From the NCBI RefSeq assembly GCF_900177665.1, contig NZ_FXAW01000002.1:124001-188000 (forward strand): DNA of 64,000 bases. Reading direction: 5' to 3'. The position numbers and the translations under genes were made by a program. Below are positions 34,193-43,285 of the stretch, piece after piece; within the stretch, counting starts at the first letter, position 1; every line of letters starts with the position of its first letter. A model generated the notes under the pieces. That model saw only the letters and a program-made list of their open reading frames with translations. It was not told where the DNA came from and ran no database searches. The DNA comes from Marivirga sericea (GTDB lineage Bacteria > Bacteroidota > Bacteroidia > Cytophagales > Cyclobacteriaceae).

Positions 34193-35371
34193 TCAGTAAT
34201 AAGTGTTTTTCAAATAATTAGGAAAGATTGTGAAATGTTTAGCTTCTACCAATTTTCTTAATTTGGCTTTAAGCTCTTCAATATTATCCTTATTGGTAGC
34301 CGAAATGAAAACTACATCATTTTGCTCTTTATTCCAATAAGTGTTTTTCAAGTTTTTAATTTTCTCATCTACACTTAATTCTTCTTCATCTTCTAATAGA
34401 TCCACTTTATTGAAAACCAATAGGGTCGGCTTATCGCTTGCATCTATATCTGTTAAGGTTTGATTCACTACACTAATATGATCTTCCAGAGTTTGGTGAC
34501 TGACATCCACCACATGAATCAATATATCGGCCTCTCTTATTTCATCTAAAGTAGATTTAAAAGATTCGATCAAGTGGGTAGGTAATTTTCGTATAAAACC
34601 TACCGTATCGGATAAAAGAAAAGGGATATCCTCAAAATTGACTTTACGAACAGTAGAATCTACAGTAGCAAATAATTTATTCTCAGCCAAAATATCTGAT
34701 TTTGAAAGACGAGTCATCAAAGTGGATTTCCCGACATTGGTATAGCCTACTATAGCTACTCTCACAATTTTACCACGAGACTTCCTTTGCGTCCTGCTTT
34801 GCTTTTCAATTTTTGTAAGCTTTTCCTTTAACTTGGTGATGGTATTTCGGATCATCCTTTTATCAGTCTCAATCTCTTTTTCACCAGCACCACCACGTGT
34901 TGCGGTTCCACCTCGTTGTCTTTCTAAGTGTGTCCACATTCTAGTTAATCGTGGCAATAAATATTGATTTCTAGCTAATTCCACCTGAGTTTTGGCCTGA
35001 GCAGTTTGCGCACGACTTAAGAAAATATCTAAGATCAGTAAACTTCTATCGTAAATTTTAACATCCAACTCTTTCTCTAAATTCCTAAGTTGTGAAGGTG
35101 TTAAATCATCATCAAAAACGACCCAATCTGCATTTTCAGCTTTAACATAAGCGCTAATTTCCTCTAATTTACCTTTACCTATAAAACTTCTAACATCAGG
35201 CTTTTCCAGTCTTTGAGTAAATCTTTTTATAGTTTTCGCACCTAAAGTAGAGGTCAAAAAAGCCAATTCATCTAAATATTCATTGACTTTTACCTCGTTT
35301 TGATTTTGAGTAATGATAGCCACTAAAACGGCTCTCTTCTCATTATTTTCTTCTGCAGAATTATTTTGCAT
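34193..35371 (-). CDS. hflX: Ribosome-associated GTPase HflX
   Basis: HflX splits stalled or stressed ribosomes. The 392-residue protein has the HflX N-terminal domain with the glycine-rich SFIGKGKLEEI block (~64-74) and GGTATRGGAGEKEIETDKR (~154-172), then a G domain: VAIVGYTNVGKST (G1, ~207-219), DTVGFIRKLP (G3), NKVD (G4). All are intact and the length is normal. Its ATG lies 3 bp after the stop of the cytochrome c gene upstream, so they share a transcript. tRNA-Arg lies 33 bp downstream on the same strand. Confidence 0.96.
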   Translation of the reverse strand: MQNNSAEENNEKRAVLVAIITQNQNEVKVNEYLDELAFLTSTLGAKTIKRFTQRLEKPDVRSFIGKGKLEEISAYVKAENADWVVFDDDLTPSQLRNLEKELDVKIYDRSLLILDIFLSRAQTAQAKTQVELARNQYLLPRLTRMWTHLERQRGGTATRGGAGEKEIETDKRMIRNTITKLKEKLTKIEKQSRTQRKSRGKIVRVAIVGYTNVGKSTLMTRLSKSDILAENKLFATVDSTVRKVNFEDIPFLLSDTVGFIRKLPTHLIESFKSTLDEIREADILIHVVDVSHQTLEDHISVVNQTLTDIDASDKPTLLVFNKVDLLEDEEELSVDEKIKNLKNTYWNKEQNDVVFISATNKDNIEELKAKLRKLVEAKHFTIFPNYLKNTYY

Positions 35372-35374
35372 ATT

Positions 35375-36043
35375 TTATTTTAATTCTTCCAAATAAAGGG
35401 CCACAGCTTCTATCTCTGTTTCTGAAAGTTCATTTTCATAAGCAGGCATAACTCCCTTTCCTTTCTTTATCCACGCTACTCTTTCTGAAAGGTTTAATTT
35501 GCTTTGAGTTAAATCAGGTGATTTGAATAAACCTTTTTTGCCATCCTTACCATGACATTTTTTACATTCAGCCAAATAAACTTCTTTTCCGGTTTTCAAT
35601 AAATCAGCAGTACTCCCTTCAATCACTACCTGTTCAGCACCCTGAACTGGATTATTATCAGAATCAGCCACTGATTGATTTTTTGAGAAGGTAAGACTTC
35701 CAGCTTCAGAGGCGCCATAAATGTAAAAGGTTAACAATAATGCGATAATAGCCATAGCTTTGTTTTCTTTTTTAAAAGCAATAATTCCAATCGGAATTAT
35801 GATCAATACTAGAACCAATTTTACCCACAAATAAGTAGGGGCGTCAGATCCATATAAAGACAATAAGTATCCGCCAGTTGCGAGCATTAACACGCCCAAT
35901 ATTGGATCAACCATTTTAAGTTTAGTCTTAACTTTGGTAAGTAGTTCTTTTTTATTGACCACCAATAAAACGGTTTTGAATAATAAAAATAGTAAAAATA
36001 AAGTAACCACTAATACGTGGGAGTGCAGCATTCCGATTTCCAT
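35375..36043 (-). CDS. Membrane cytochrome c with SirB2-like transmembrane domain
   Basis: The protein of about 222 residues has four membrane helices in the first ~110 residues (MLHSHVLVVTLFLLFLLFK onward), matching SirB2-like domains, followed by a linker and a class I cytochrome c domain with CKKCHG (~162-167) and Met in GVMPAYEN. An earlier ATG at 36103 adds 20 residues, but an exact -7 promoter box lies 19 nt before ATG 36043, so I chose the later start. The heme domain should sit in the periplasm. It is probably an electron carrier for a terminal oxidase. It shares a transcript with hflX. Confidence 0.85.
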   Translation of the reverse strand: MEIGMLHSHVLVVTLFLLFLLFKTVLLVVNKKELLTKVKTKLKMVDPILGVLMLATGGYLLSLYGSDAPTYLWVKLVLVLIIIPIGIIAFKKENKAMAIIALLLTFYIYGASEAGSLTFSKNQSVADSDNNPVQGAEQVVIEGSTADLLKTGKEVYLAECKKCHGKDGKKGLFKSPDLTQSKLNLSERVAWIKKGKGVMPAYENELSETEIEAVALYLEELK

Positions 36044-36061
36044 AACTAATTGTTTTTTGTA

Positions 36062-36069
36062 CAAAAATA
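36062..36069 (-). promoter_or_regulatory. -7 box (TATTTTTG) before the cytochrome/hflX operon
   Basis: An exact minus-strand TAnnTTTG match, 18 nt before ATG 36043. Because it lies inside the reading frame from ATG 36103, it argues that the later start is the real one. Confidence 0.5.
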
Positions 36070-36308
36070 ATAAAGGCAATGGGAAATATTTCATATTGTC
36101 CATTATATTTGAATTTTATAGGTATTTCGAAGTAAATTAAATTAAACTAGTCCTTATTAAACTAATTCCCATCGAAATTTCCCCACCAAAAAGAACCATA
36201 AGTTTTATTATTTGTAGATTTGTTATCACAATAAGATATGAGAATACATTTTATTCATCTTTGAATGGGATCCTATTTTATTGTTTTTGAAAAAACAGTT
36301 AGAAAAAC

Positions 36309-37463
36309 ATGAAGGTTGCTATTACTTTAAATACTTCTTGGAACATCTATAACTTTAGGATGTCACTTATTCAGGCTTTGATAAAAGATGGCCATGAAGT
36401 AGTGGCTATTGCTCCTCATGATGAATTTACTGTAAAACTTATTGAAGCAGGATGTGATTTTGAAGATGTGACTATGGATAGCAGAGGTGCTAGTCCTATT
36501 CGTGATACAGGGCTGACTTTTGAATTGTATAATATTTATAGTAGGGTCAGGCCGGATGTTATTTTGCATTACACAATTAAACCTAATATCTACGGAACCT
36601 TAGCAGCTGCTATATTAGGCATCCCTGTAATTAACAATGTGAGTGGTTTGGGTACTATTTTTCTAAATGAGGATTGGATTTCAAAAATAGCCTTAAGCCT
36701 CTATAGATTTTCTTTTAGATTTCCGAAAAAAGTATTTTTCCAGAACCAAGAAGATTACCAGCTCTTCATGGATAAAAACTTAATTCAACGAAATATTTGC
36801 GAGGTAATTCCAGGGTCAGGTATCGATTTGGATCAATTTACTCCCCAACCTTTCAGAGAAAAAAAAGAGGGGGAAGCTTTTGAGTTCTTAATGATTTCCA
36901 GATTGATTATTGATAAAGGGATTCGTGAATATGTTGCTGCTGCTGCTATTTTGCAGGAAAGAGGAATGAATGCAAAATTTAATTTATTAGGTAAGTTGGA
37001 TGAATTACATTCTAGAGGGATTTCTTCCGAAGAATTGAATGACTGGATAAAAGAAGGGTACATCAACTATTTAGGGAGTACAGACGATGTCCGTCCATTT
37101 ATCAATAAAGTTGATTGCGTGGTTTTACCAAGCTATAGGGAAGGAACACCAAGAACATTGTTGGAAGCCGCTGCAAGCGCCAAGCCAATAGTGGCATCAA
37201 ATGTTCCTGGGTGCAATAATATTGTAGATCACAGATTGAATGGTATTCTTTGCAAGGTTAAGGATGAAGATGATCTAGCTTTGAAAATGAAGGAGATGTA
37301 TTATATGGCTCCAGATTTACGAAAAGAAATGGGTCTGAGAGGTAGAGAAATCGTTGAAAGGAGATTTGATCATAATCTAGTAATTGAAAGATATTTAAAA
37401 GCTATTGATCAAAACGGTAACTTAAAACCGAAATTCAAGCCCGTTTACGTAAATAATTCGTAA
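36309..37463 (+). CDS. Family 4 glycosyltransferase, PglA/CapM-like
   Basis: The 384-residue protein is a GT-B enzyme: MKVAITLNTSWNIYNFRMSL opening, LHYTIKPNIYGTLAAA and NNVSGLGTIF, which are signatures of lipid-linked N-acetylhexosamine transferases such as PglA, and a C-terminal E-x7-E-type block LPSYREGTPRTLLEAAASAKPIVASNVPG with EGTPRTLLEA. It should extend a lipid-linked sugar at the cytoplasmic face. It leads the exopolysaccharide cluster, 53 bp before the Wza-like gene. An exact -7 box TAGATTTG lies at 36215-36222, 87 nt upstream. Confidence 0.92.
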   Translation: MKVAITLNTSWNIYNFRMSLIQALIKDGHEVVAIAPHDEFTVKLIEAGCDFEDVTMDSRGASPIRDTGLTFELYNIYSRVRPDVILHYTIKPNIYGTLAAAILGIPVINNVSGLGTIFLNEDWISKIALSLYRFSFRFPKKVFFQNQEDYQLFMDKNLIQRNICEVIPGSGIDLDQFTPQPFREKKEGEAFEFLMISRLIIDKGIREYVAAAAILQERGMNAKFNLLGKLDELHSRGISSEELNDWIKEGYINYLGSTDDVRPFINKVDCVVLPSYREGTPRTLLEAAASAKPIVASNVPGCNNIVDHRLNGILCKVKDEDDLALKMKEMYYMAPDLRKEMGLRGREIVERRFDHNLVIERYLKAIDQNGNLKPKFKPVYVNNS

Positions 37464-37516
37464 GCATTTCCAATAAACTATGGTCTTTTGCTTAATTGGT
37501 TATATTTTTACAAGTA

Positions 37517-38344
37517 GTGAATAAAGCTATCAAAAATTTCTACCTATATTCTATTATTTTTCTTGCCCTTGCAATCACCATGAGTAGTTGTAAAGTGTAC
37601 AGGCAGAATATTATTCTTCAAACAGAATCAGATATTAATTCCGATAATTTTAAAGAAGAAGTATCGAAGATTGAAGGGGCTTATAAAATTCAGTCAGGGG
37701 ATAAGCTGAATATAGAAGTTTATACGAATAAAGGGGAAAGAGTACTTGATCCTAACCTAGAGCTCAATGCTATTACAGGTGGAGGCGGACCTGGTGGTGG
37801 TCAATTTATGCCGGATAAAGAATTTGAAGTACTGCCCAACGGAACCTCCATTTTACCCCTTTTAGGAGAAACCAAAGTTGCAGGCTACTCCATTGCAGGT
37901 TTGCAGGATATGTTGAAAGAACAATATTCAGAGTACTACATCCAACCTTACATTCGGGTTCGTCATTTAAACAGAAGAGTAGTAGTTTTGGGAGCCTTGG
38001 GTGGTCAGGTTATTCCACTTGAAAACGAGAAAATGACTGTTTTAGAGGTTTTGGCATTGTCAGGTGGCTTAAATAGAGACTCTAAGGGTAGGAACATTCG
38101 CTTAATCAGAGGGCCGTTGGATGAGCCCTCGGTACAAGTGATCAACTTGGCCACAATTGAAGGAATGCAAAAGGCTAATCTGCAGGTTTTGCCCAATGAT
38201 ATTATTTATGTAGAACCAATCCGCAGAATATTTAATGAATCGATTAGGGACGCTGCACCTATCATAGGCATAGTATCAAATTTAATTACTGTATATATCG
38301 TGATTGACAATATCAGAAGAAGTAATTCTGATGATAACCAATAA
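37517..38344 (+). CDS. Wza-like polysaccharide export lipoprotein
   Basis: The protein of about 275 residues has a lipoprotein signal (NKAIKNFYLYSIIFLALAIT, lipobox TMSSC) and a polysaccharide export domain: YKIQSGDKLNIEVY, SILPLLGETKVAGYSIAGLQDML and the SLBB-type RVVVLGALGGQV, VLEVLALSGGL and LPNDIIYVEP blocks. A C-terminal helix (~245-265) follows. It forms the outer-membrane channel ring for polysaccharide export. The frame is open from a TTG at 37496, but GTG 37517 gives a cleaner signal; no ATG precedes the lipobox. The Wzc-like gene follows after 2 bp. Confidence 0.9.
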   Translation: MNKAIKNFYLYSIIFLALAITMSSCKVYRQNIILQTESDINSDNFKEEVSKIEGAYKIQSGDKLNIEVYTNKGERVLDPNLELNAITGGGGPGGGQFMPDKEFEVLPNGTSILPLLGETKVAGYSIAGLQDMLKEQYSEYYIQPYIRVRHLNRRVVVLGALGGQVIPLENEKMTVLEVLALSGGLNRDSKGRNIRLIRGPLDEPSVQVINLATIEGMQKANLQVLPNDIIYVEPIRRIFNESIRDAAPIIGIVSNLITVYIVIDNIRRSNSDDNQ

Positions 38345-38346
38345 GC

Positions 38347-40719
38347 ATGAGCAATCAGCAAACACGATATCAAAGAAATCTTGAGGGGAATAATTCCCAC
38401 AGGCCTCAAAACCAAGAAACTGAAGTAGTTGATTTTTTTAAGTTAAAAACCATTCTTAAAAAGAATTTACCTTGGGCCATATTGTTAATTATTATTGCTG
38501 TTTTTGTTGCTTTTCTTTATGTGAGATATACGAACGTTAAGTTTCAATCATATGCAGAATTGAAGCTAAATAAAAGAAGCGAGGCTAGCGTTTTTGGCTT
38601 TAATCCGTTAAGTGAAGAAAGTTCTAACTTGAATACACTTTCTGGTGAGGTCGAATTAATTCGATCAAAGCTTTTCTTAAAACAAGTGATAAATAAACTG
38701 CCCTTAGATGTTACTTATCATGTAATAGGACGGTTTAAAGATGATGAGCGCTACAGATTCACTCCTTTTACAGTTAGCTATGATAAATCTTGTGCTGCCT
38801 ATGGAGAGAAATTCTTTGTAGACATAATCGATAAAACAAATTTTAAAATCTCAACTAATCAAGATGGAGAAGAATGGGTGTCACAGAAATTTGGACAAGA
38901 ATTTATAGTTGACGGATGTAAGTATAAATTAGAAATTACTCCACATTTCTTTAATACTGAGAGCTTGACTTTTACTATTTCTACTCCGGAAAGCTTAATG
39001 AGCTATGTGGAATCAAATCTTTCAGTAGCTCCTGAAAATCTAAATGCCAATACCATAAAGATTACTTTTGAAGATTATAATCCTTACAAAGTCCAGGAAA
39101 TTGTAGAAACAGTGAGTGAACTCTACACTGAATACAGTAAAGAGCAGAAGAATAAAGCAAATCAACTTAAGATTCAGTTTTTGAATAAGCAGTTGAAGCA
39201 AACTGAAAGTGAGCTTGCGAATTACGAGACTTATATCGAGGATTTTACGATAGAGAATAAAACGATTAATCCTTCGGATGATGTAAGCAGGTTAATAGCT
39301 GAAATGGTTAAAATGGATTCTATTCTTTACGGCATTAATTATCAGCTTGGAGAGATAGAAAATATTCAAAAGCAGCTTGAAAAAGATACTCTCAGCTTTG
39401 ATAAAATAAATTATTTAGTACTTCCTTCCAATATGCAACCTCTGTTTGAGGAATTTTCTGAACTCAAAGAAGAGTATCAATTGTCTAAAACACGTTACAA
39501 GAAAGAAAGTCAAGTTTTACTTCAAAGAAAAATAGAGATCAATGTTTTAAAGGATCGAATTAATAATTATTTGAGCAGTAAAGTAAGTATTCTTAAAGAT
39601 AGAAAAGTAACTGCCTTAGCTCGAAAGCGAAAAATCGAAAGTAATTTTAATCAGTTGCCAGCCAAAACAAATGAGCTAAATCAAAAAATGAGATTTTATT
39701 CTTTGTATGAGGAGCTCTATTTATCTCTGATGCAAAAGAAAACAGAATTTGAGATAGCTCAGGCAGGAACATTATCTGAAGTGGACATCTTAACGCCCGC
39801 TAATTTGCCGAAAAATCCAATTGGTCCCTCGACTAATCTGATATACATAGGCTCTTTTGCAGTTGGCTTTATATTAAGTTTCATATTCATAAGTTTCAGG
39901 TATCTACTTTATGATGAAATAAATAGTATTCATGAGCTAGAAAGATTAACTACTATCCCAATTATTGCAAAAATTAGTCGCCTGAGCAGGTATGTTGCTA
40001 AGAAAAGCGGTGTGATTGTTTCCGAAAAGCCAAGATCTCAGATAAGTGAAGCATTCCGGACTCTAAGAACAAGCTTGGACTTCATTGGAATTAAAGAGGG
40101 TAAGAAAGTGCTTTCTATAAGCTCTACCACTAGTGGCGAAGGGAAAACCTTTGTTTCTGTGAATCTAGCAGCTATACTGGCGATGTCTAATAAGAAAGTG
40201 ATTATCCTTGATTTAGATATGAGAAAGCCAAGAGCCCAATACGCTTTTAATTTGGATCAAAATGAAATGGGTGTTAGCTCCATTTTAAGTGGGGGTATTC
40301 ACTGGAAAGAATGTATCAATAATACAAAAACTGAAAATTTACATTTTATTCCTTCAGGTATTATTCCGCCTAATCCGGCCGAATTATTGGAAGGCGAGTA
40401 CTTTGATCATCTGTTAAAAGAATTGAAGGAGGAATACGATATCATATTGCTAGATACTCCACCAATAGGGTTAGTCTCTGACGGAATTATTGCCTTAAAA
40501 AAGGCCGATCATTCTTTGTTCGTTGTAAGAGCAGACTATTCAAAAAGATCATTTATAGATGATTTACATAGAAGTTTGAATTTGAACAAAATTCAGAATA
40601 TTTCCATCATATTTAACGCTGTTAGAAAGGAAAACAAAGGCTATGGTTACTATCAAGATTATTATAATGATAATAACAGCAAATCTATTTCTACGCTAAA
40701 AAGACTCTTCAATATTTGA
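38347..40719 (+). CDS. Wzc-like polysaccharide co-polymerase with tyrosine autokinase
   Basis: The 790-residue protein has a Wzz domain flanked by membrane helices (~37-57 and ~493-517), long coiled coils between them, and a BY-kinase domain: STTSGEGKTF (Walker A, Lys600), VIILDLDMRKP (Walker A') and IILLDTPP (Walker B). A C-terminal Tyr cluster (YGYYQDYYND) is the autophosphorylation tail. This is the fused Wzc-type regulator of polymer length and export. It follows the Wza-like gene by 2 bp. No low-molecular-weight phosphatase (Wzb) is adjacent. Confidence 0.95.
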   Translation: MSNQQTRYQRNLEGNNSHRPQNQETEVVDFFKLKTILKKNLPWAILLIIIAVFVAFLYVRYTNVKFQSYAELKLNKRSEASVFGFNPLSEESSNLNTLSGEVELIRSKLFLKQVINKLPLDVTYHVIGRFKDDERYRFTPFTVSYDKSCAAYGEKFFVDIIDKTNFKISTNQDGEEWVSQKFGQEFIVDGCKYKLEITPHFFNTESLTFTISTPESLMSYVESNLSVAPENLNANTIKITFEDYNPYKVQEIVETVSELYTEYSKEQKNKANQLKIQFLNKQLKQTESELANYETYIEDFTIENKTINPSDDVSRLIAEMVKMDSILYGINYQLGEIENIQKQLEKDTLSFDKINYLVLPSNMQPLFEEFSELKEEYQLSKTRYKKESQVLLQRKIEINVLKDRINNYLSSKVSILKDRKVTALARKRKIESNFNQLPAKTNELNQKMRFYSLYEELYLSLMQKKTEFEIAQAGTLSEVDILTPANLPKNPIGPSTNLIYIGSFAVGFILSFIFISFRYLLYDEINSIHELERLTTIPIIAKISRLSRYVAKKSGVIVSEKPRSQISEAFRTLRTSLDFIGIKEGKKVLSISSTTSGEGKTFVSVNLAAILAMSNKKVIILDLDMRKPRAQYAFNLDQNEMGVSSILSGGIHWKECINNTKTENLHFIPSGIIPPNPAELLEGEYFDHLLKELKEEYDIILLDTPPIGLVSDGIIALKKADHSLFVVRADYSKRSFIDDLHRSLNLNKIQNISIIFNAVRKENKGYGYYQDYYNDNNSKSISTLKRLFNI

Positions 40720-40723
40720 TTTG

Positions 40724-41707
40724 ATGCATATTAAAACGGTTCTAGTTACTGGAGCTACAGGTCTTTTAGGAACGCAGATTTTACAAACGTTAATTGCCCA
40801 GCACTTTAAAATTTATGCCACTAAAAGAGTTCATTCCAAAATTCCTTTTGATTCGGGAGGTATAAACTGGGTGGAGATAAGCTCAGCTGAAGATAATATA
40901 GTGGAGGTTGTTCCTGAAACACTGGACTATGTAATCCATGCTGGAGCTTTAGTTTCCTATAAAAAATCTGATAAGGAGAAAATTTTCAATGTCAACACAG
41001 TTTGGACTACCAAACTAGCGGAAGATGCCCTGGAAGCAGGAGTAAAGAAATTTATTTTTATTAGCAGTATATCTGCTTTAGGTAAAAAATCATTAGATAG
41101 ATTTATTGATGAAAGCACTCCCAAATCACATGATGAATTTCTGACCAACTATGGGAAAAGCAAAAGGAAAGCGGAAGAGATGCTTTGGGAAATGTCGAGC
41201 AAGGGCTTGCCGATTGTGATTTTTAATCCTTCCGTTATCCTTGGACCAGCAACTCGGTACCAAAGTAGTGCACAACTATTTGGGTATGTGGGTGACCAAA
41301 AACCCTTTTACACAAAAGGATTAATCAATTATATTGACGTGAGGGATGTGGCAGAAATAGTTGTGAGGAGTTTAGAGAATAAAATCCAAAATGAGCAGTT
41401 TATTTTAAATAGCGGAAGTACTAGTTATCGTGAATTTTTCGCTGCTATTGCCAAAGAGCTTCAGAAAAAGCCTCCTTCGATTGAAGTTCCAAAATTCATG
41501 GTAATGTTAGGAGCGGTAATCGAAAATGTAATAAGCAAATGCAGTAGAAATCCCGCTACGCTCACAATGGAAACCGCAAAAATGGCAGGAAACAGGTATA
41601 CTTACGTAGCTGCAAAGGCAAATTCAGCTTTCAATCACTCCTACAAAACATTGGAACAATCAATTGAATGGACGGTGAGCGAAATGAAGAAAACAAGTGA
41701 ATTATAA
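40724..41707 (+). CDS. NAD-dependent epimerase/dehydratase family protein
   Basis: The 327-residue protein is an extended SDR: VLVTGATGLLGTQ (NAD-binding motif, residues ~7-19), HAGALVSYKKSD, the catalytic Ser in ISSISALG and Tyr/Lys in NYGKSKRKAEE (~139-149). The FNPSVILGPATRYQSSA and YIDVRDVAE blocks are typical of DFR/HSD-like members rather than sugar epimerases. The tracked frame starts with TTG 40721, but ATG 40724 immediately follows and is chosen, 4 bp after wzc. It could modify a sugar or sterol-like lipid substrate; the exopolysaccharide context favours a sugar. Confidence 0.85.
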   Translation: MHIKTVLVTGATGLLGTQILQTLIAQHFKIYATKRVHSKIPFDSGGINWVEISSAEDNIVEVVPETLDYVIHAGALVSYKKSDKEKIFNVNTVWTTKLAEDALEAGVKKFIFISSISALGKKSLDRFIDESTPKSHDEFLTNYGKSKRKAEEMLWEMSSKGLPIVIFNPSVILGPATRYQSSAQLFGYVGDQKPFYTKGLINYIDVRDVAEIVVRSLENKIQNEQFILNSGSTSYREFFAAIAKELQKKPPSIEVPKFMVMLGAVIENVISKCSRNPATLTMETAKMAGNRYTYVAAKANSAFNHSYKTLEQSIEWTVSEMKKTSEL

Positions 41708-41872
41708 ACTTTAAAAATTAATTCAACGTTCCTTGATTTTTACCTTTTAATAGGTAAATTTAATTAACACAATGTACTAAGGTTTAAGAGTAGTTGCGCC
41801 AATGTTCTTAAGCACGACCGGAGGCCATCAAATTTATTTAACTTAGTAGGGCAAACCACTTATTCAGTATTT

Positions 41873-43282
41873 ATGAGCGAATTTTTCAGAAACAGGAAAG
41901 ACGAAGAAAAAGAGTTGATTAAGAAATTCGAGAATCATATCCAGGGCAGAGATTTCCACTTTTTTGATGTGGAGGAATTGGAAAAAGTGGTTGAATTGTA
42001 CTTAGATAATGACAAATTCATGAAGGCTCTTAAAGCCAGTGAATTTTCAGTTGAGCAATTCCCGTTTTCAGTTGAGCTTTTGATTCTTAACGCGCACGTT
42101 TTAGCCAGTAATAATAAATATGACAGTGCTCTTCAAATATTAGATAGAGCCGAAAATATTCAGCCTAATGATGTTGATTTATTATTAACGAAAGCAAATG
42201 TGCTCACCATTTCAAATCGAAACAAAGAAGCAATAGAGTGCTTAGAAAAAGCTTTGACCTTTGCAGAAGATAAAGACGAAGTGCTTTTCCAAATGGGGAT
42301 GGCTTACCAACAATTGGGTAATTATGAAGAAGCCATTAAAAACTACAAAGCAGTTTTAGAAGAAAACATTGACCACGAAAGTGCGATTTATGAATTGGCT
42401 TACTGTCTAGATGTTACAGATCAATTAGAAGGAAGCATTGCGTATTATGAAAAATTTATTGATGCTGATCCATATTCCTACCATGCTTGGTATAATTTAG
42501 GAGTGGTGCTCCACAAGCTAGGGAAATATGAAAAAGCGATAGAGGCTTATGAATATGCTGTTGCAATTGATGAGAATTTCGCTTCCGCTTATTTTAATAT
42601 GGGAAATACATTTTCTGCCTTAGAAAAGAACAATAAATCTTTAGATGCCTTTTCTCAGACTTTAAGAATTGAAGGTCCCAGTGCTGAGGTGTTTTGCCGA
42701 ATGGCAGAAACTTATGATAAATTAGATCAAGCAGATTTAGCAGTAAAGTATTTTCAAAAAGCTGTAAAATTTGATTCGCTTTATGATGAGGCTTATTTTG
42801 GGATGTCGCTTTGCCTTATCCAGCAAGAAAAATGGATAGAAGCAGTGCACTTTTCCAAAAAAGCAATAAAAATTAATAAACATGAATCAAAGTATTGGCA
42901 AGCTTTGGCCAATTCCGAATATCAATTAGGGAATCATAATGCAGCTATCGATGCCTACGAAGAAGCAGTAGCGCTTGACCCTGAAGAAGTTAGCTTGTTT
43001 TTGGACTGGTCATTTATATACTATGAATCAGGCGATTTAGAAGTAGCCATCAATATTATAAAGGAGGGGATGGAAGATAATCCTGATGCTGCAGAGCTTT
43101 ATTATCGAATGACGGCTTACTTAATTGAATACGGTAAATACAAAGAAGCCTTTATCTTTCTGGAAAATGCATTAGTTTTGGACTTTGAAATGCATACAGT
43201 GCTTTATGAATTCTTTCCAAGAGTGGAAACACAGAAGGCATTGTTTAAAATTGTAGACCAATTCAGAAAAGATAACCAGTAA
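41873..43282 (+). CDS. TPR-repeat protein
   Basis: The 469-residue soluble protein consists almost entirely of tetratricopeptide repeats of about 34 residues from ~45 to the end (for example VLFQMGMAYQQLGNYEEAIKNYKAVLE, AWYNLGVVLHKLGKYEKAIEAYEYAV, AYFNMGNTFSALEKNNKSLDAF). It has no signal peptide or membrane helix. Such scaffolds mediate protein contacts; no partner is evident. It is followed 3 bp later by phosphosulfolactate synthase, so the two are an operon. The preceding 165-bp gap has no exact -7 box. Confidence 0.9.
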   Translation: MSEFFRNRKDEEKELIKKFENHIQGRDFHFFDVEELEKVVELYLDNDKFMKALKASEFSVEQFPFSVELLILNAHVLASNNKYDSALQILDRAENIQPNDVDLLLTKANVLTISNRNKEAIECLEKALTFAEDKDEVLFQMGMAYQQLGNYEEAIKNYKAVLEENIDHESAIYELAYCLDVTDQLEGSIAYYEKFIDADPYSYHAWYNLGVVLHKLGKYEKAIEAYEYAVAIDENFASAYFNMGNTFSALEKNNKSLDAFSQTLRIEGPSAEVFCRMAETYDKLDQADLAVKYFQKAVKFDSLYDEAYFGMSLCLIQQEKWIEAVHFSKKAIKINKHESKYWQALANSEYQLGNHNAAIDAYEEAVALDPEEVSLFLDWSFIYYESGDLEVAINIIKEGMEDNPDAAELYYRMTAYLIEYGKYKEAFIFLENALVLDFEMHTVLYEFFPRVETQKALFKIVDQFRKDNQ

Positions 43283-43285
43283 AAC

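Noticed and set aside
37501-37508. TATATTTT as a -7 box for the Wza-like gene
   Set aside because: It lacks the final G of TAnnTTTG and has no -33 element, so it is not counted as a promoter.
41739-41758. TTTACCT/AGGTAAA hairpin after the epimerase gene as a terminator
   Set aside because: The stem is only 7 bp, AT-rich and lacks a clear T run.
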